DNA of 64,000 nucleotides from Aerobium sp039839275 (GTDB lineage Bacteria; Pseudomonadota; Alphaproteobacteria; Rhizobiales; Rhizobiaceae). The translations under genes and the position numbers were made by a program. The stretch lies in the NCBI RefSeq assembly GCF_039839275.1, contig NZ_JBDOQP010000002.1:806001-870000 (forward strand), given 5' to 3'. The notes beneath the pieces were generated by a model. The model made no database searches, was not told the DNA's origin, and was given only the letters and a program-made list of their open reading frames with translations. Shown piece after piece: positions 1 to 7,692 of this stretch. Positions within the stretch are counted from its first letter, which is position 1, and each line of letters starts with the position of its first letter.

Positions 1-192
1 CTGCTGGCCGCGCTGATGGTGGGAGCCGCGGTCGCGGCCAATCCTCACGGAATCGTCCTGGTGGCCTCCCGCTTCCCGCAGCGCCTCTGCGCGAATATTG
101 CCGCTGCGCAGGACGATCGGATCGTGCTTGGGGGACGTCGGCTTGCTGCAGCGCTTCTCGAAGAGCGTGCCATCGGGACACCACGCCCATGA
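1..192 (+). CDS. C-terminal end of an unidentified polysaccharide-cluster protein (5' truncated by window edge)
   Basis: Frame 1 is open from the first base to a TGA at 190-192, giving 63 codons with strongly G/C third positions like the genes that follow. The fragment ends in ...RAIGTPRP and has a short hydrophobic stretch at its beginning (LLAALMVGAAVAA). Its stop codon overlaps the ATG at 189 of the flippase gene in an ATGA junction, the arrangement used further along this operon, which supports real coding and translational coupling. I do not recognise the family from this tail. By position it should belong to the same exopolysaccharide or capsule operon. Confidence 0.55.
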   Translation: MLAALMVGAAVAANPHGIVLVASRFPQRLCANIAAAQDDRIVLGGRRLAAALLEERAIGTPRP

Positions 193-1538
193 GGATCGGG
201 CGGCGCGCTTCCGATGCATCGGAGTTGCTCCAGGGCGCCCAAACGATGGCAGCCTCGCAGGCTCCCATGGGACGCGTGATGAGGGGCGTCGGCGCGAACG
301 CCTACGACAAGGCCGCAATCCTCGTCGTGCAGCTCCTGTCGATCCCGCTGCTGTCGCGTGAATGGGGCGCGGAAGGCTATGGCATCTGGCTGATGCTGAT
401 GACCGTCCCCGTCTACCTGCAATTGACGGATTTCGGCCTCGGCGCCGCCGCCACCGTAGAGATGACCAGAGGCATGGCGCGGGGCGACAGGGCGACGGTG
501 CGGCAGATCTTCCAGTGTATCTGGCTGATGGTGACGGGAGTATCCCTTGCCACGGCAGCCATCGTCATCGGAATTGCCGCCGCCGTGGAAAGCAGCGGCG
601 CGCCTTTCGGCGCCATCGTGCTCGTCACACTCTACGGGCTGCTGGTAATGCAGATCAACATGCAGATGACGGTCTACAGGGCGATCGGCAAATTTGCCAC
701 CTCGGTGGTCTTCACCGGGACCGTGCTGCTGGTCGAAGGAATCGCGGTGGTCGTCATCGCCGCCGGCGGGGGCGGCATCGTCGTGGCAATGGCGGCATTG
801 CTGGTGCTGCGCGCCGCAGCATTGACCGGCTTTGCCATCCATCTCCATCGGGTCGAACCCTGGGCAAGACCCGGCCTGCGGGCCGTGAGCGCGGCAACGA
901 TGCGGTCGCTTACGCGGCCATCGCTTGCGGCTTTGTCGTTGACCCTGGCCGGCGCGGTCGTCCTGCAAGGGGCCCTGCTGACGCTCGGCTGGGCAGCCGG
1001 CCCCGCGACGGTCGCTATCTTCGGCGGCGCGCGGACCGTTTCGCGCGCGCCGTTGCAATTTGCCGGACTGTTCACGCGCGCCAGCCTGCCGGAGCTGACA
1101 CTGTCGCAGGCGCGCGGCGACGTCGCGACGATCAGCCGGCTCAACCGGCTCAACATGCTGATTGCCCTTGCGGCCACCATCCCGTTCGCACTCTTGCTGG
1201 CGGGCTTTGGCCCGCAAATTCTTGCCGCGCTATCGGGCGGCGCACTGAAGGCCTCGACGTCGCTGTTCGCCCTGCTTGGCGCTGCCGTCATCGCCAATGC
1301 TGTCTGGATGGCCGAAGCCGCGCCGCTGATCGCGCAGAACCGCCAAGGCGGGTTCGGCTCCGTCTATCTGTGCACCTGCCTCTGCGTTGTGACCATGCCG
1401 TTGATCACACCGGGCGATCCGATGGGCGTGCTCGCCGGCGCCATCCTAGTCTCAGAGATTTTCTGCTGCCTTTCGGTCGCGGCCTCCAGATCGCGCGTGA
1501 GACGGGACCGTTGCCGCTTCCCGGGAGGGGTTCGATGA
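189..1538 (+). CDS. Wzx-type polysaccharide flippase (oligosaccharide exporter, MOP superfamily)
   Basis: A 449-residue polytopic inner-membrane protein made almost entirely of hydrophobic helices, about twelve by eye. It begins with the typical N-terminal pattern of this family: a small amphipathic segment, then a helix ending in PLLSREWGAEGYGIWLM, like the LxRxLGPEGYGxW signature of polysaccharide-biosynthesis/MATE-like flippases. The expected role is to move lipid-linked oligosaccharide units across the inner membrane for polymer assembly. The ATG at 189 overlaps the previous stop (ATGA), so I chose it. ATG 246 is an alternative that removes 19 non-hydrophobic residues. The next gene also starts in an ATGA overlap, so these genes are co-translated. 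Substrate unknown. Confidence 0.8.
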   Translation: MRIGRRASDASELLQGAQTMAASQAPMGRVMRGVGANAYDKAAILVVQLLSIPLLSREWGAEGYGIWLMLMTVPVYLQLTDFGLGAAATVEMTRGMARGDRATVRQIFQCIWLMVTGVSLATAAIVIGIAAAVESSGAPFGAIVLVTLYGLLVMQINMQMTVYRAIGKFATSVVFTGTVLLVEGIAVVVIAAGGGGIVVAMAALLVLRAAALTGFAIHLHRVEPWARPGLRAVSAATMRSLTRPSLAALSLTLAGAVVLQGALLTLGWAAGPATVAIFGGARTVSRAPLQFAGLFTRASLPELTLSQARGDVATISRLNRLNMLIALAATIPFALLLAGFGPQILAALSGGALKASTSLFALLGAAVIANAVWMAEAAPLIAQNRQGGFGSVYLCTCLCVVTMPLITPGDPMGVLAGAILVSEIFCCLSVAASRSRVRRDRCRFPGGVR

Positions 1539-2779
1539 TCGCGTCGCTGCTGGTTGCCACGATGCTGATCTGCGGCGCGCGCTGGCCGGGCGTGTTGGTC
1601 GCCGGCGCGCTGTTCACCTATCAAGCCAGCGTGCTCTCCGGATACCCGGGAATGACGCCAATCTATACGATCATAGCCCTGACGATCGCGGTCTGGAAGG
1701 CACGTCATGCGCTGGGGCGCCTGGTGCCGTCCTCGCTCGACATCACCTTTGCGCTGTTTCTCGCTGTTCATTGCTGCTCGGCGGCCTATGCGCCATCGCC
1801 GCCGGAAGCGTTCGCCGGCCTGCTCCGATTGGGTCTGGCGGCGGGTTCCATGTTCCTGCTTGGCCGGCTATGCGCGCTCGCCGTCCCGCCCGGTCGCATG
1901 GCTGTCGAGATCGCCGGAGGCATGATGATCTTTGGCGCCGCCTTTGCCGGCGTTTTCCTGCTGGGATCCGTCGGTTCTGCCACGCTGCGGTTGCAGATCG
2001 ACGGTGCCACGGCTGTCGGGACGGCGCAGCCATTTCCTCTGGTGCTGACGGCGGGTTTTCTTGCGATGGTGGCCGCGCTCTCTCAAGCACGGCCGGCCCT
2101 TTTCATGATCTCGTGCGTGGCAACGCTCATATGCCTGCACGCGAGCATCGTCAGCGGCACGCGCGGCATCTTTGTCGCGCTCGCCGCCGGATTGATGATG
2201 ATCGGTTGGCTCGGCGCCCGACAAATCCGGGCTTGGCTGGCAGCCGCCCTCGTGATCCTGGTGGTTGCCGCTGCGGTGCCGATGATGCCGCTTGTCGGCG
2301 GCGCTGAGCCGTTTCGCGCCGGCCTCGCCCGGCTGCTGGTCAATTTTCACCAGTCGGGAATCATGGCCGCTGATGTCTCCGGAGTGGTGCGGATGGAGCA
2401 GCTTTCGATGGGGCTGACACTGTGGGCAGACCATCCGCTGCTGGGCGTGGGGCTCGGCGGATATTCCGTCCTGACAGGACGCGACTATCCGCACAACATC
2501 TTCGTCGAGGTCGCGGCGGAATCGGGTGCTGTCGGGCTCGCGCTGCTGTCGATCCACCTTGCGACGCTGGCGTGGTTCCTGTCCCGCTTTCCCGGTCCGG
2601 CGGCTCGGCTCCTGCTGAGCGGGCTTCTCGTCGCCTGCCTGGTTCACATGCAATTCAGCTATTCGTTGTTCATGGCCAAGCCGCTTTTCCTGCTCACCGG
2701 CATCGCCGCTTCATGGAGCGGCATGCGGCGGGCTGCCGTGCCGCCTGTGTCCGGATTGCCGCGCACGGTGTTCTCGTGA
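1535..2779 (+). CDS. O-antigen ligase / Wzy-type polymerase-like membrane protein
   Basis: This 414-residue protein has about ten to twelve membrane helices and a long periplasmic loop before the motif DYPHNIFVEVAAESG at about residues 317-331. PHN followed by an acidic-small segment is the hallmark of the Wzy_C/O-antigen ligase superfamily, where the loop region holds the catalytic residues. It is expected to polymerise or ligate repeat units at the periplasmic face. The start ATG overlaps the flippase stop (ATGA). The gene ends in a GTGA overlap with the glycosyltransferase. Flippase, polymerase-like protein and transferase side by side indicate a Wzx/Wzy-dependent exopolysaccharide or capsule pathway. 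Polymerase versus ligase cannot be decided from sequence alone. Confidence 0.75.
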   Translation: MIASLLVATMLICGARWPGVLVAGALFTYQASVLSGYPGMTPIYTIIALTIAVWKARHALGRLVPSSLDITFALFLAVHCCSAAYAPSPPEAFAGLLRLGLAAGSMFLLGRLCALAVPPGRMAVEIAGGMMIFGAAFAGVFLLGSVGSATLRLQIDGATAVGTAQPFPLVLTAGFLAMVAALSQARPALFMISCVATLICLHASIVSGTRGIFVALAAGLMMIGWLGARQIRAWLAAALVILVVAAAVPMMPLVGGAEPFRAGLARLLVNFHQSGIMAADVSGVVRMEQLSMGLTLWADHPLLGVGLGGYSVLTGRDYPHNIFVEVAAESGAVGLALLSIHLATLAWFLSRFPGPAARLLLSGLLVACLVHMQFSYSLFMAKPLFLLTGIAASWSGMRRAAVPPVSGLPRTVFS

Positions 2780-3699
2780 GCGCGCCGATCGCCATATTCG
2801 GCTACAACCGACCCGCTCACCTGAAAGCGATGCTGGGCTCGCTCTTTCGCTGTCGCGGCATCGATGATGCCCCCCTCGTGATCTTCTCCGACGGACCGCG
2901 TGGCGACCAGGACCGGGGCGCGGTCCAGGCAGTTCGAGCGATCCTTGCAGAGCTACCGCGCGGTCGCGTCGAACTCGTCCTGGCCGAACAGAACAAGGGC
3001 CTGAAGCAGTCCATCTGCGATGGGGTGAGTGCTGTCACCGCACGATATGGCCGTGCCATCGTGCTCGAAGACGACCTGATCCTTTCACCAGCGGCGCTCG
3101 ACTACTTCAATGCAGCGCTTGACAGATATGCGAGCGAACCGCGCGTGTGGAGCGTATCCGGCTACGTCCATGACGTGCCGGCGCTTAGCCATCGCGACCG
3201 TGCCTTCTTCCTGCCCTTCGCACAGCCCTGGGGCTGGGCAACCTGGGATCGCGCCTGGTGCCGGTTCGATCCGCAGAAGCCCGTTCCGGACGCTCTGCTC
3301 GCCTCGCCGGCCTTCCGCCAGGCGTTCTCGGCAAATGGCATTTCGGACTACGCGACGATGCTGAAGATGGCACGTGACGGCCAGATCAGCAGTTGGTTCG
3401 TGCGCTGGTATTTCGCGATGTTCAGCGAAGGCGGTCTCTCGCTGTTTCCACCAGCGACGCTGGTCGGCAATCGCGGTGTTTCCGGTGGGTCGGGTTCGCA
3501 TGGCGGAAGGTTCAACCCGTATGACCTTCTGGTGAAGCCGATCTTGCCGTGCGACAGGACGTTCCAGCTTCCCGACGAGGTTGCCGTCGATTTTCAGGCG
3601 CTGGACGCGATCCCGCGCTGCTGGGAAGCCTCCGTGCTCCGCTTCAATCACCGGGCCGGTGCGATCAAGCGGCGAGTGCTTCGGACGCGAGCACGGTGA
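2776..3699 (+). CDS. Glycosyltransferase (GT-A fold)
   Basis: A 307-residue soluble protein. It opens with APIAIFGYNRPAHL, a nucleotide-sugar binding strand like those of GT-A enzymes, and carries an acidic EDD at residues 98-100 inside AIVLEDDLILSP, the expected metal/nucleotide-sugar motif. A conserved PWGWATWDRAW segment follows at about residue 151. This combination is typical of the uncharacterised glycosyltransferases found in rhizobial and cyanobacterial polysaccharide clusters. I chose the GTG start at 2776 because it overlaps the previous stop (GTGA) and the sequence before it shows no family similarity. Donor and acceptor sugars are unknown. Confidence 0.75.
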   Translation: MSAPIAIFGYNRPAHLKAMLGSLFRCRGIDDAPLVIFSDGPRGDQDRGAVQAVRAILAELPRGRVELVLAEQNKGLKQSICDGVSAVTARYGRAIVLEDDLILSPAALDYFNAALDRYASEPRVWSVSGYVHDVPALSHRDRAFFLPFAQPWGWATWDRAWCRFDPQKPVPDALLASPAFRQAFSANGISDYATMLKMARDGQISSWFVRWYFAMFSEGGLSLFPPATLVGNRGVSGGSGSHGGRFNPYDLLVKPILPCDRTFQLPDEVAVDFQALDAIPRCWEASVLRFNHRAGAIKRRVLRTRAR

Positions 3700-4424
3700 T
3701 GCTCGACCGGGTGACGAAGTTCCTTCGGTTGCTGCGGCATCCCTTGTATCGCAAGGGCCTGCGCCACGGCATCGCGGCGGCGATCGAACATGAGCAGGCA
3801 CTGCGCCGGCTGAGCATCGCGTCGATCATCGACGTCGGCGCCAACAAGGGCCAGTTCGCGCTGCTGGCGCGGGCCCTGTTCCCGGAGGCCATAATCCATG
3901 CTTTCGAGCCTATTGATGAGGAGGCCGCGCGCCTCGCTTCCTTTTTCGACGGTGATCGCGCGCTGACATTGCATCGTCTGGCCCTGGGCGAAGACACGGG
4001 ATCGGCGACCATCAACATCTCGGCCCGCGCCGACAGCTCCTCGATGCTGCCGATCACACCGCTGCAGGAGCGGATTTTCCCGGGAACCGCGTTGATCGCG
4101 AGACGCACGATTGCGATGGCACGCGGTGACGACGTGTTGCGCGACACGGATTTCGAGCGCCCATTGATGATCAAGCTAGACGTTCAGGGATACGAGCTCT
4201 GTGCACTGCGTGGGTTGCGCGACACGCTGGCGGAGGCCGACTTCGTCCAGGTCGAGGTTTCGTTCGTTGCGCTTTATCAGGGTCAGCCGCTCGCGGACGA
4301 GGTCGTCGCGTTCCTGCGGCTGCATCGTTTCCGCCTCGCCGATATATACAACCTCAAGTCCGGCCCAAAGGGAACGGCGATTCAGGCCGACATGCTGTTC
4401 GAGCGGATGCCGGCCTGGAACTGA
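3699..4424 (+). CDS. FkbM family methyltransferase
   Basis: A 241-residue SAM-dependent methyltransferase. The SAM-binding loop IIDVGANKGQF lies at about residues 43-53, the acidic residue that contacts SAM is in HAFEP at about residue 70, and MIKLDVQGYE matches the FkbM signature K-[IL]-D-[VI]-[EQ]-G-[YF]-E. Such enzymes in polysaccharide operons usually O-methylate a sugar residue. ATG 3699 overlaps the glycosyltransferase stop (TGATG), so this is the last gene of the operon. Its stop is separated by one base from the stop of the convergent spike-partner gene, and I see no terminator hairpin in between. Confidence 0.8.
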   Translation: MLDRVTKFLRLLRHPLYRKGLRHGIAAAIEHEQALRRLSIASIIDVGANKGQFALLARALFPEAIIHAFEPIDEEAARLASFFDGDRALTLHRLALGEDTGSATINISARADSSSMLPITPLQERIFPGTALIARRTIAMARGDDVLRDTDFERPLMIKLDVQGYELCALRGLRDTLAEADFVQVEVSFVALYQGQPLADEVVAFLRLHRFRLADIYNLKSGPKGTAIQADMLFERMPAWN

Positions 4425-4425
4425 C

Positions 4426-5367
4426 CTACGCCGCTCGCGCGACGCAGGACCGAAGGAAGCGGCCGCCAAGCGCCGCAGGATCGAGCGACACGTCGCCGGA
4501 CAGGCCTTCCATTGCCTGGTCTGCGGCATCGTCGAAGCCGAGGGTGAGATCATGAGTGCCTGCTGGCAGGTGGATCTCGAGCTGGTCCGCCTCGCGCGTG
4601 ACGGCCGCCCCTGGGTCGCCAAATATCCATTCGGTCGTCCCGCCACCGTCGGCAACCATCGCTCCCAGTACGTCGACATATTGGCCGAAGGTGTCCGAGC
4701 GTGGCGAGACGCCCAGCATCCAGTTCGTTTCGCTCGCGCCCGCGATGAAGTCGGCCTCGACTTCATGGAGTCCATCACCGAGGTCGGTGTTCGTCGCGTC
4801 CGCCCAGCCGCCGGCCGATGTGGTGGTCGCGACAAGATTGCCCACCGGTCCCTGGAAAAGCGATGCGGTCCCGCCGGTCTGCATGTAAATGCCGAATTGA
4901 CCGGAGGTGCCGGCGCGGTACCGGACCTTGATGCGCACCGTCTGCCCGGTCGCAAGCTCCATCGGGCCGGAATTGCGTCGCGCAAACAGCGTGCCGTCAC
5001 TACCGATCCTGCATGGGCTCGGGAACGCGCCGTCGGCACCAAGCACGGCTAGCACGGTCGCGCCCATGGCCGTCCAGGGCGAAGCACCGATGGCCAACGG
5101 CGCGAATGATAACCGCGTGCGCGCCTGCTCGAGACACAGGCCCCGGTCGACGAGGCGCATGTCGCCATCGCCGAAGGCGTGCACCGCGCCGGCGCTGTCG
5201 GTCGCCCATCCAGCGCCGGTGCGTGAATAGGCAAAAGCAGCGCCACCGGCGACGTGGGCGCCACCGCGCATATAGCGGCCCGTTACGAAATCAGCGGCTG
5301 ACGTCGCATCGGCGGGCCACCAGCCAAGCGCGGCTGACGGCCGTGTCGCGAGATCGACACCGAGCAT
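4426..5367 (-). CDS. Lectin-like structural protein, probable partner of the spike-base protein
   Basis: A 313-residue protein without signal peptide or membrane helix, rich in Gly, Ala, Thr and Asp, ending RSCVARAA. The middle and C-terminal parts look like a beta-sandwich carbohydrate-binding domain (for example VRIKVRYRAGTSGQFGIYMQ and LGDGLHEVEADF). The N-terminal part (GVDLATRPSAALGWWPADAT) recurs in hypothetical proteins encoded next to spike-base genes in alphaproteobacteria. ATG 5367 overlaps the upstream stop (ATGA), so the two genes are coupled. In Rhodobacter capsulatus the gene-transfer-agent head spikes are made by two adjacent genes (GhsA and GhsB) and bind the capsule. Equating this protein with the second partner is an inference from position and composition. 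Confidence 0.5.
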   Translation of the reverse strand: MLGVDLATRPSAALGWWPADATSAADFVTGRYMRGGAHVAGGAAFAYSRTGAGWATDSAGAVHAFGDGDMRLVDRGLCLEQARTRLSFAPLAIGASPWTAMGATVLAVLGADGAFPSPCRIGSDGTLFARRNSGPMELATGQTVRIKVRYRAGTSGQFGIYMQTGGTASLFQGPVGNLVATTTSAGGWADATNTDLGDGLHEVEADFIAGASETNWMLGVSPRSDTFGQYVDVLGAMVADGGGTTEWIFGDPGAAVTREADQLEIHLPAGTHDLTLGFDDAADQAMEGLSGDVSLDPAALGGRFLRSCVARAA

Positions 5368-5630
5368 CAAACCAGCCCTACGATGCCGGTTGCCGTCGTC
5401 CCGGTTGCAAGCACCTTGGCGGCGCGCAACGGCAAAACAGTACCGCCGGCGACGCCGGACAGGGTCACTGACGCACCCGAAGAGAGCACCAGCGCGACGG
5501 CACCCGCCGACCCGACATAAAGCGCACGGACCAGTTCGGGCAATTCGCCGACATCATCCGGCGTGATCTCGAAGCCATGGGTAACCGGGGATTCCAGCCC
5601 GGTGGAGAAAGTCTCGTATCTGTCCTGCAT
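5367..5630 (-). CDS. Spike base protein, RCAP_rcc01079 (GTA head spike GhsA)-like family
   Basis: An 87-residue protein with the compact pattern of the spike-base family: YETFSTGLESPVTHGFEITPDD, then RALYVGSAGAVAL, then GTVLPLRAAKVLATGTTAT near the C-terminus. Members form the base of phage or gene-transfer-agent head spikes. The start has a strong ribosome-binding site, AAAGGAG, 8 bases upstream. The gene stands with its partner directly behind a polysaccharide-biosynthesis operon, on the opposite strand. No capsid, terminase, tail or lysis genes are present in the window, so this is either a detached GTA spike locus or a remnant. Family assignment is by recalled motif, without a search. Confidence 0.65.
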   Translation of the reverse strand: MQDRYETFSTGLESPVTHGFEITPDDVGELPELVRALYVGSAGAVALVLSSGASVTLSGVAGGTVLPLRAAKVLATGTTATGIVGLV

Positions 5631-5710
5631 CTGACGCTCCTTTGAAGAGGTGGTGATGCAGCACAGTCTACGGGCGCCCTGAGCCCCGGGGATAAACCGT
5701 ACAGAACGGC

Positions 5711-6739
5711 TCAGCGATGCGACTGTCCCAGTACCATGTCGCAGACGAATTGCAGCTTGCGGGCGATCGGATCAGACAGCACAAAGGGATACAAATCGGG
5801 CTGACCCATGCTGCGATTGACGGCGTTGATCGCAACGGTCATGGGCACCCATGCCGACAGCAGCCGCGACACGTCGCGTGTACGGTAAGGGTCGAATATG
5901 TCACTGGCTTCGAGCCCATCCGGGTGCGTGACCGTCATGCCGAAGGCTGCGGCGGTCTCCAGCGTATCGACGATATGGAGATAGTGGGCCCAGGTCTCGG
6001 CAAAGTCTTCCCAGGGGTGGGTCGTCGCATAGGCGCTGATATAGGAAAGCTGCCAGCCGGCTGGCGGACCGTTTTCGTAGTGGCGCTGCAACGAAGCCGC
6101 GTAATCCTCGCGGTCGTCGCCGAAAAGATCACGGAAGGCATCGAGATTGCCGCGATCGCGGACAAGCCGGTCCCAATAATAATGGCCGATCTCGTGGCGG
6201 AAGTGACCGAGCAAGGTGCGATAGGGCTCGCCCATCTGCGCGCGGCGGCGTTCGCGCTCCGCATCGTCGCCTTCCGCCACATTGATGGTGATCAGCCCGT
6301 TCTCATGACCGGTGAGCACCGTCTCCACCGTGCCATCGGGCATCTGGTTGTCGGCGAGGAAGTCGAAAGCCAGCCCTTCATCCGGATCCTGGTTGCGGTC
6401 GGGCATCGGCAGCCGCCAGCGCATCAGCGAATAGAACAGGTGCCGCTTTGCCGCTTCGATCCTGCGCCAGTTTTCTGCCGCGTCCGGCATGGACAGGTCT
6501 GGCACGGTGCGATTGTGCCGGCATGCTGCGCAGAACTCGGCGTCCTCGTGCACCGGCACCAGCCAGTTGCACGCGTCGTGCGCCGCGTTGGCGCAAAGCC
6601 GCCAACCGTCACTGCCCGGCGCAAGCGCCAGCATGCGCGCCTGCTCCGGGTCATAGCCAAGCCGCATGCCGCAATGTACGCAGACAGTATTGTCAAAATA
6701 GGCGGCGTTGCCGCAGTTCCCGCACTCGAAGACTTTCAT
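5711..6739 (-). CDS. Zinc-ribbon metallopeptidase (COG4307-type, HExxH)
   Basis: A 342-residue predicted cytoplasmic protein. The N-terminal part is cysteine-rich (C6, C9, C20, C23, C49, C57, C70, C73), resembling one or two zinc ribbons. The catalytic motif is RHEIGHYYW, with H182-E183 and H186, and HPWEDFAETWAHYLH at 241-255 may supply the third zinc ligand. This matches the zinc-ribbon plus Peptidase_Mx architecture. I chose ATG 6739, the codon that opens MKVFECGNCG, because the zinc-ribbon begins there and the extra upstream residues are unlike the family. It lies last in a four-gene set with two transglutaminases and an ATP-grasp protein, so a role in trimming or removing a peptide product is plausible. 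No substrate is known. Confidence 0.75.
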   Translation of the reverse strand: MKVFECGNCGNAAYFDNTVCVHCGMRLGYDPEQARMLALAPGSDGWRLCANAAHDACNWLVPVHEDAEFCAACRHNRTVPDLSMPDAAENWRRIEAAKRHLFYSLMRWRLPMPDRNQDPDEGLAFDFLADNQMPDGTVETVLTGHENGLITINVAEGDDAERERRRAQMGEPYRTLLGHFRHEIGHYYWDRLVRDRGNLDAFRDLFGDDREDYAASLQRHYENGPPAGWQLSYISAYATTHPWEDFAETWAHYLHIVDTLETAAAFGMTVTHPDGLEASDIFDPYRTRDVSRLLSAWVPMTVAINAVNRSMGQPDLYPFVLSDPIARKLQFVCDMVLGQSHR

Positions 6740-6805
6740 CGCACCACCGGTTGTTTCGCAACAGGTTAGAACGGCCCGCGAGCCGCTTTGTTGCAACGCG
6801 TCTCG

Positions 6806-7684
6806 TCAGTCGAGCGGGATGACGTCGACGGCCTGACGGGTTGTTTGCGAGCCTGCAGTCCACAGCACGCCCTTGACTGGCGCGACATCGGAGTAGTCGC
6901 GGCCCCTCGCCACGACGATATGATCGCTCGAAACACGCATGTCGTTGGTGGGATCAAATTCGATCCAGCCCAATTCGGTCCCACACCAGGCACCGACCCA
7001 GGCATGCATCGCGTCCGCGCCTTCAAGCCTCGGGCGTCCCTCAGGCGGCTTCGTTCGTAAGAATCCACTTACGTAAAGCGCTGGGATGCCGACCTCCCGC
7101 AGGCAGGCGATCATGATGTGCGAAAAATCCTGGCATACGCCATGACGCGCCGCGAACGCCTCGTCCATGTGGGTCTCGACGGTCGTTGCCTCCGGATCAT
7201 AGCGCATATCGGCATGGATGGCGCAATTGATCGCATCGACACTGTCGAGAACCGACCCGCGACCGGCGACGATGCCGCGCGCATAGGCGCCAATCGCCGG
7301 GCTTGGCGACACAAGTGGCGACGGCGCGAGGAAATGGTGCGGCGCATCCGCACCCAGCGACCGGTAGCTTTCGACCTGCGTCCTCAGTGCATCGAGCGGC
7401 GGCGACACGTCCACGGGCGCTGGCGGCGCCTTGCGCTCGACCCTTGCACGGACGACGAACTCGATCTGGTCATGCGCCTCCGCGAAGACCACACCGGTGG
7501 TGCGGTTGCCGAAGAAATCGACATTGTCATACCGCTCGCGCGGCTGAGGGCTGATCTCGAGCACGCCTGCCACCATGCGTTGGACGGACGAGATTTCGGA
7601 TGGCATCAGCCGCAGCAGATGTCGTCCGCCCGCAGCAGAGCGAGCATACTCATAGGTGGTCTTCATTCTCACTTCGTAGAGCAT
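6806..7684 (-). CDS. Transglutaminase-like cysteine protease family protein
   Basis: A 292-residue protein with an N-terminal bacterial transglutaminase-like beta domain (residues 1 to about 85) and a papain-like transglutaminase core. The catalytic triad is visible: C184 in GVCQDFSH, H227 in AMHAWVGAW and D244 in EFDPTND. There is no signal peptide, so it should act in the cytoplasm. Such proteins may form or cleave amide bonds in peptides, and the direction is not known. The gap to the ATP-grasp gene is 8 bases, which indicates one operon. It has the same core architecture as the N-terminal domain of the 1104-residue protein in this cluster, so the cluster holds two transglutaminase active sites. 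Confidence 0.8.
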   Translation of the reverse strand: MLYEVRMKTTYEYARSAAGGRHLLRLMPSEISSVQRMVAGVLEISPQPRERYDNVDFFGNRTTGVVFAEAHDQIEFVVRARVERKAPPAPVDVSPPLDALRTQVESYRSLGADAPHHFLAPSPLVSPSPAIGAYARGIVAGRGSVLDSVDAINCAIHADMRYDPEATTVETHMDEAFAARHGVCQDFSHIMIACLREVGIPALYVSGFLRTKPPEGRPRLEGADAMHAWVGAWCGTELGWIEFDPTNDMRVSSDHIVVARGRDYSDVAPVKGVLWTAGSQTTRQAVDVIPLD

Positions 7685-7692
7685 GGCCCCGC

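Noticed and set aside
362..1534. N-terminal half of the long frame ending at 2779
   Set aside because: This part is an out-of-frame shadow of the flippase gene; the real protein begins at ATG 1535 in an ATGA overlap.
4426..5630. Prophage
   Set aside because: Only the spike-like pair is phage-related; no integrase, capsid, tail, lysis or att sites are seen and base composition matches the surroundings.
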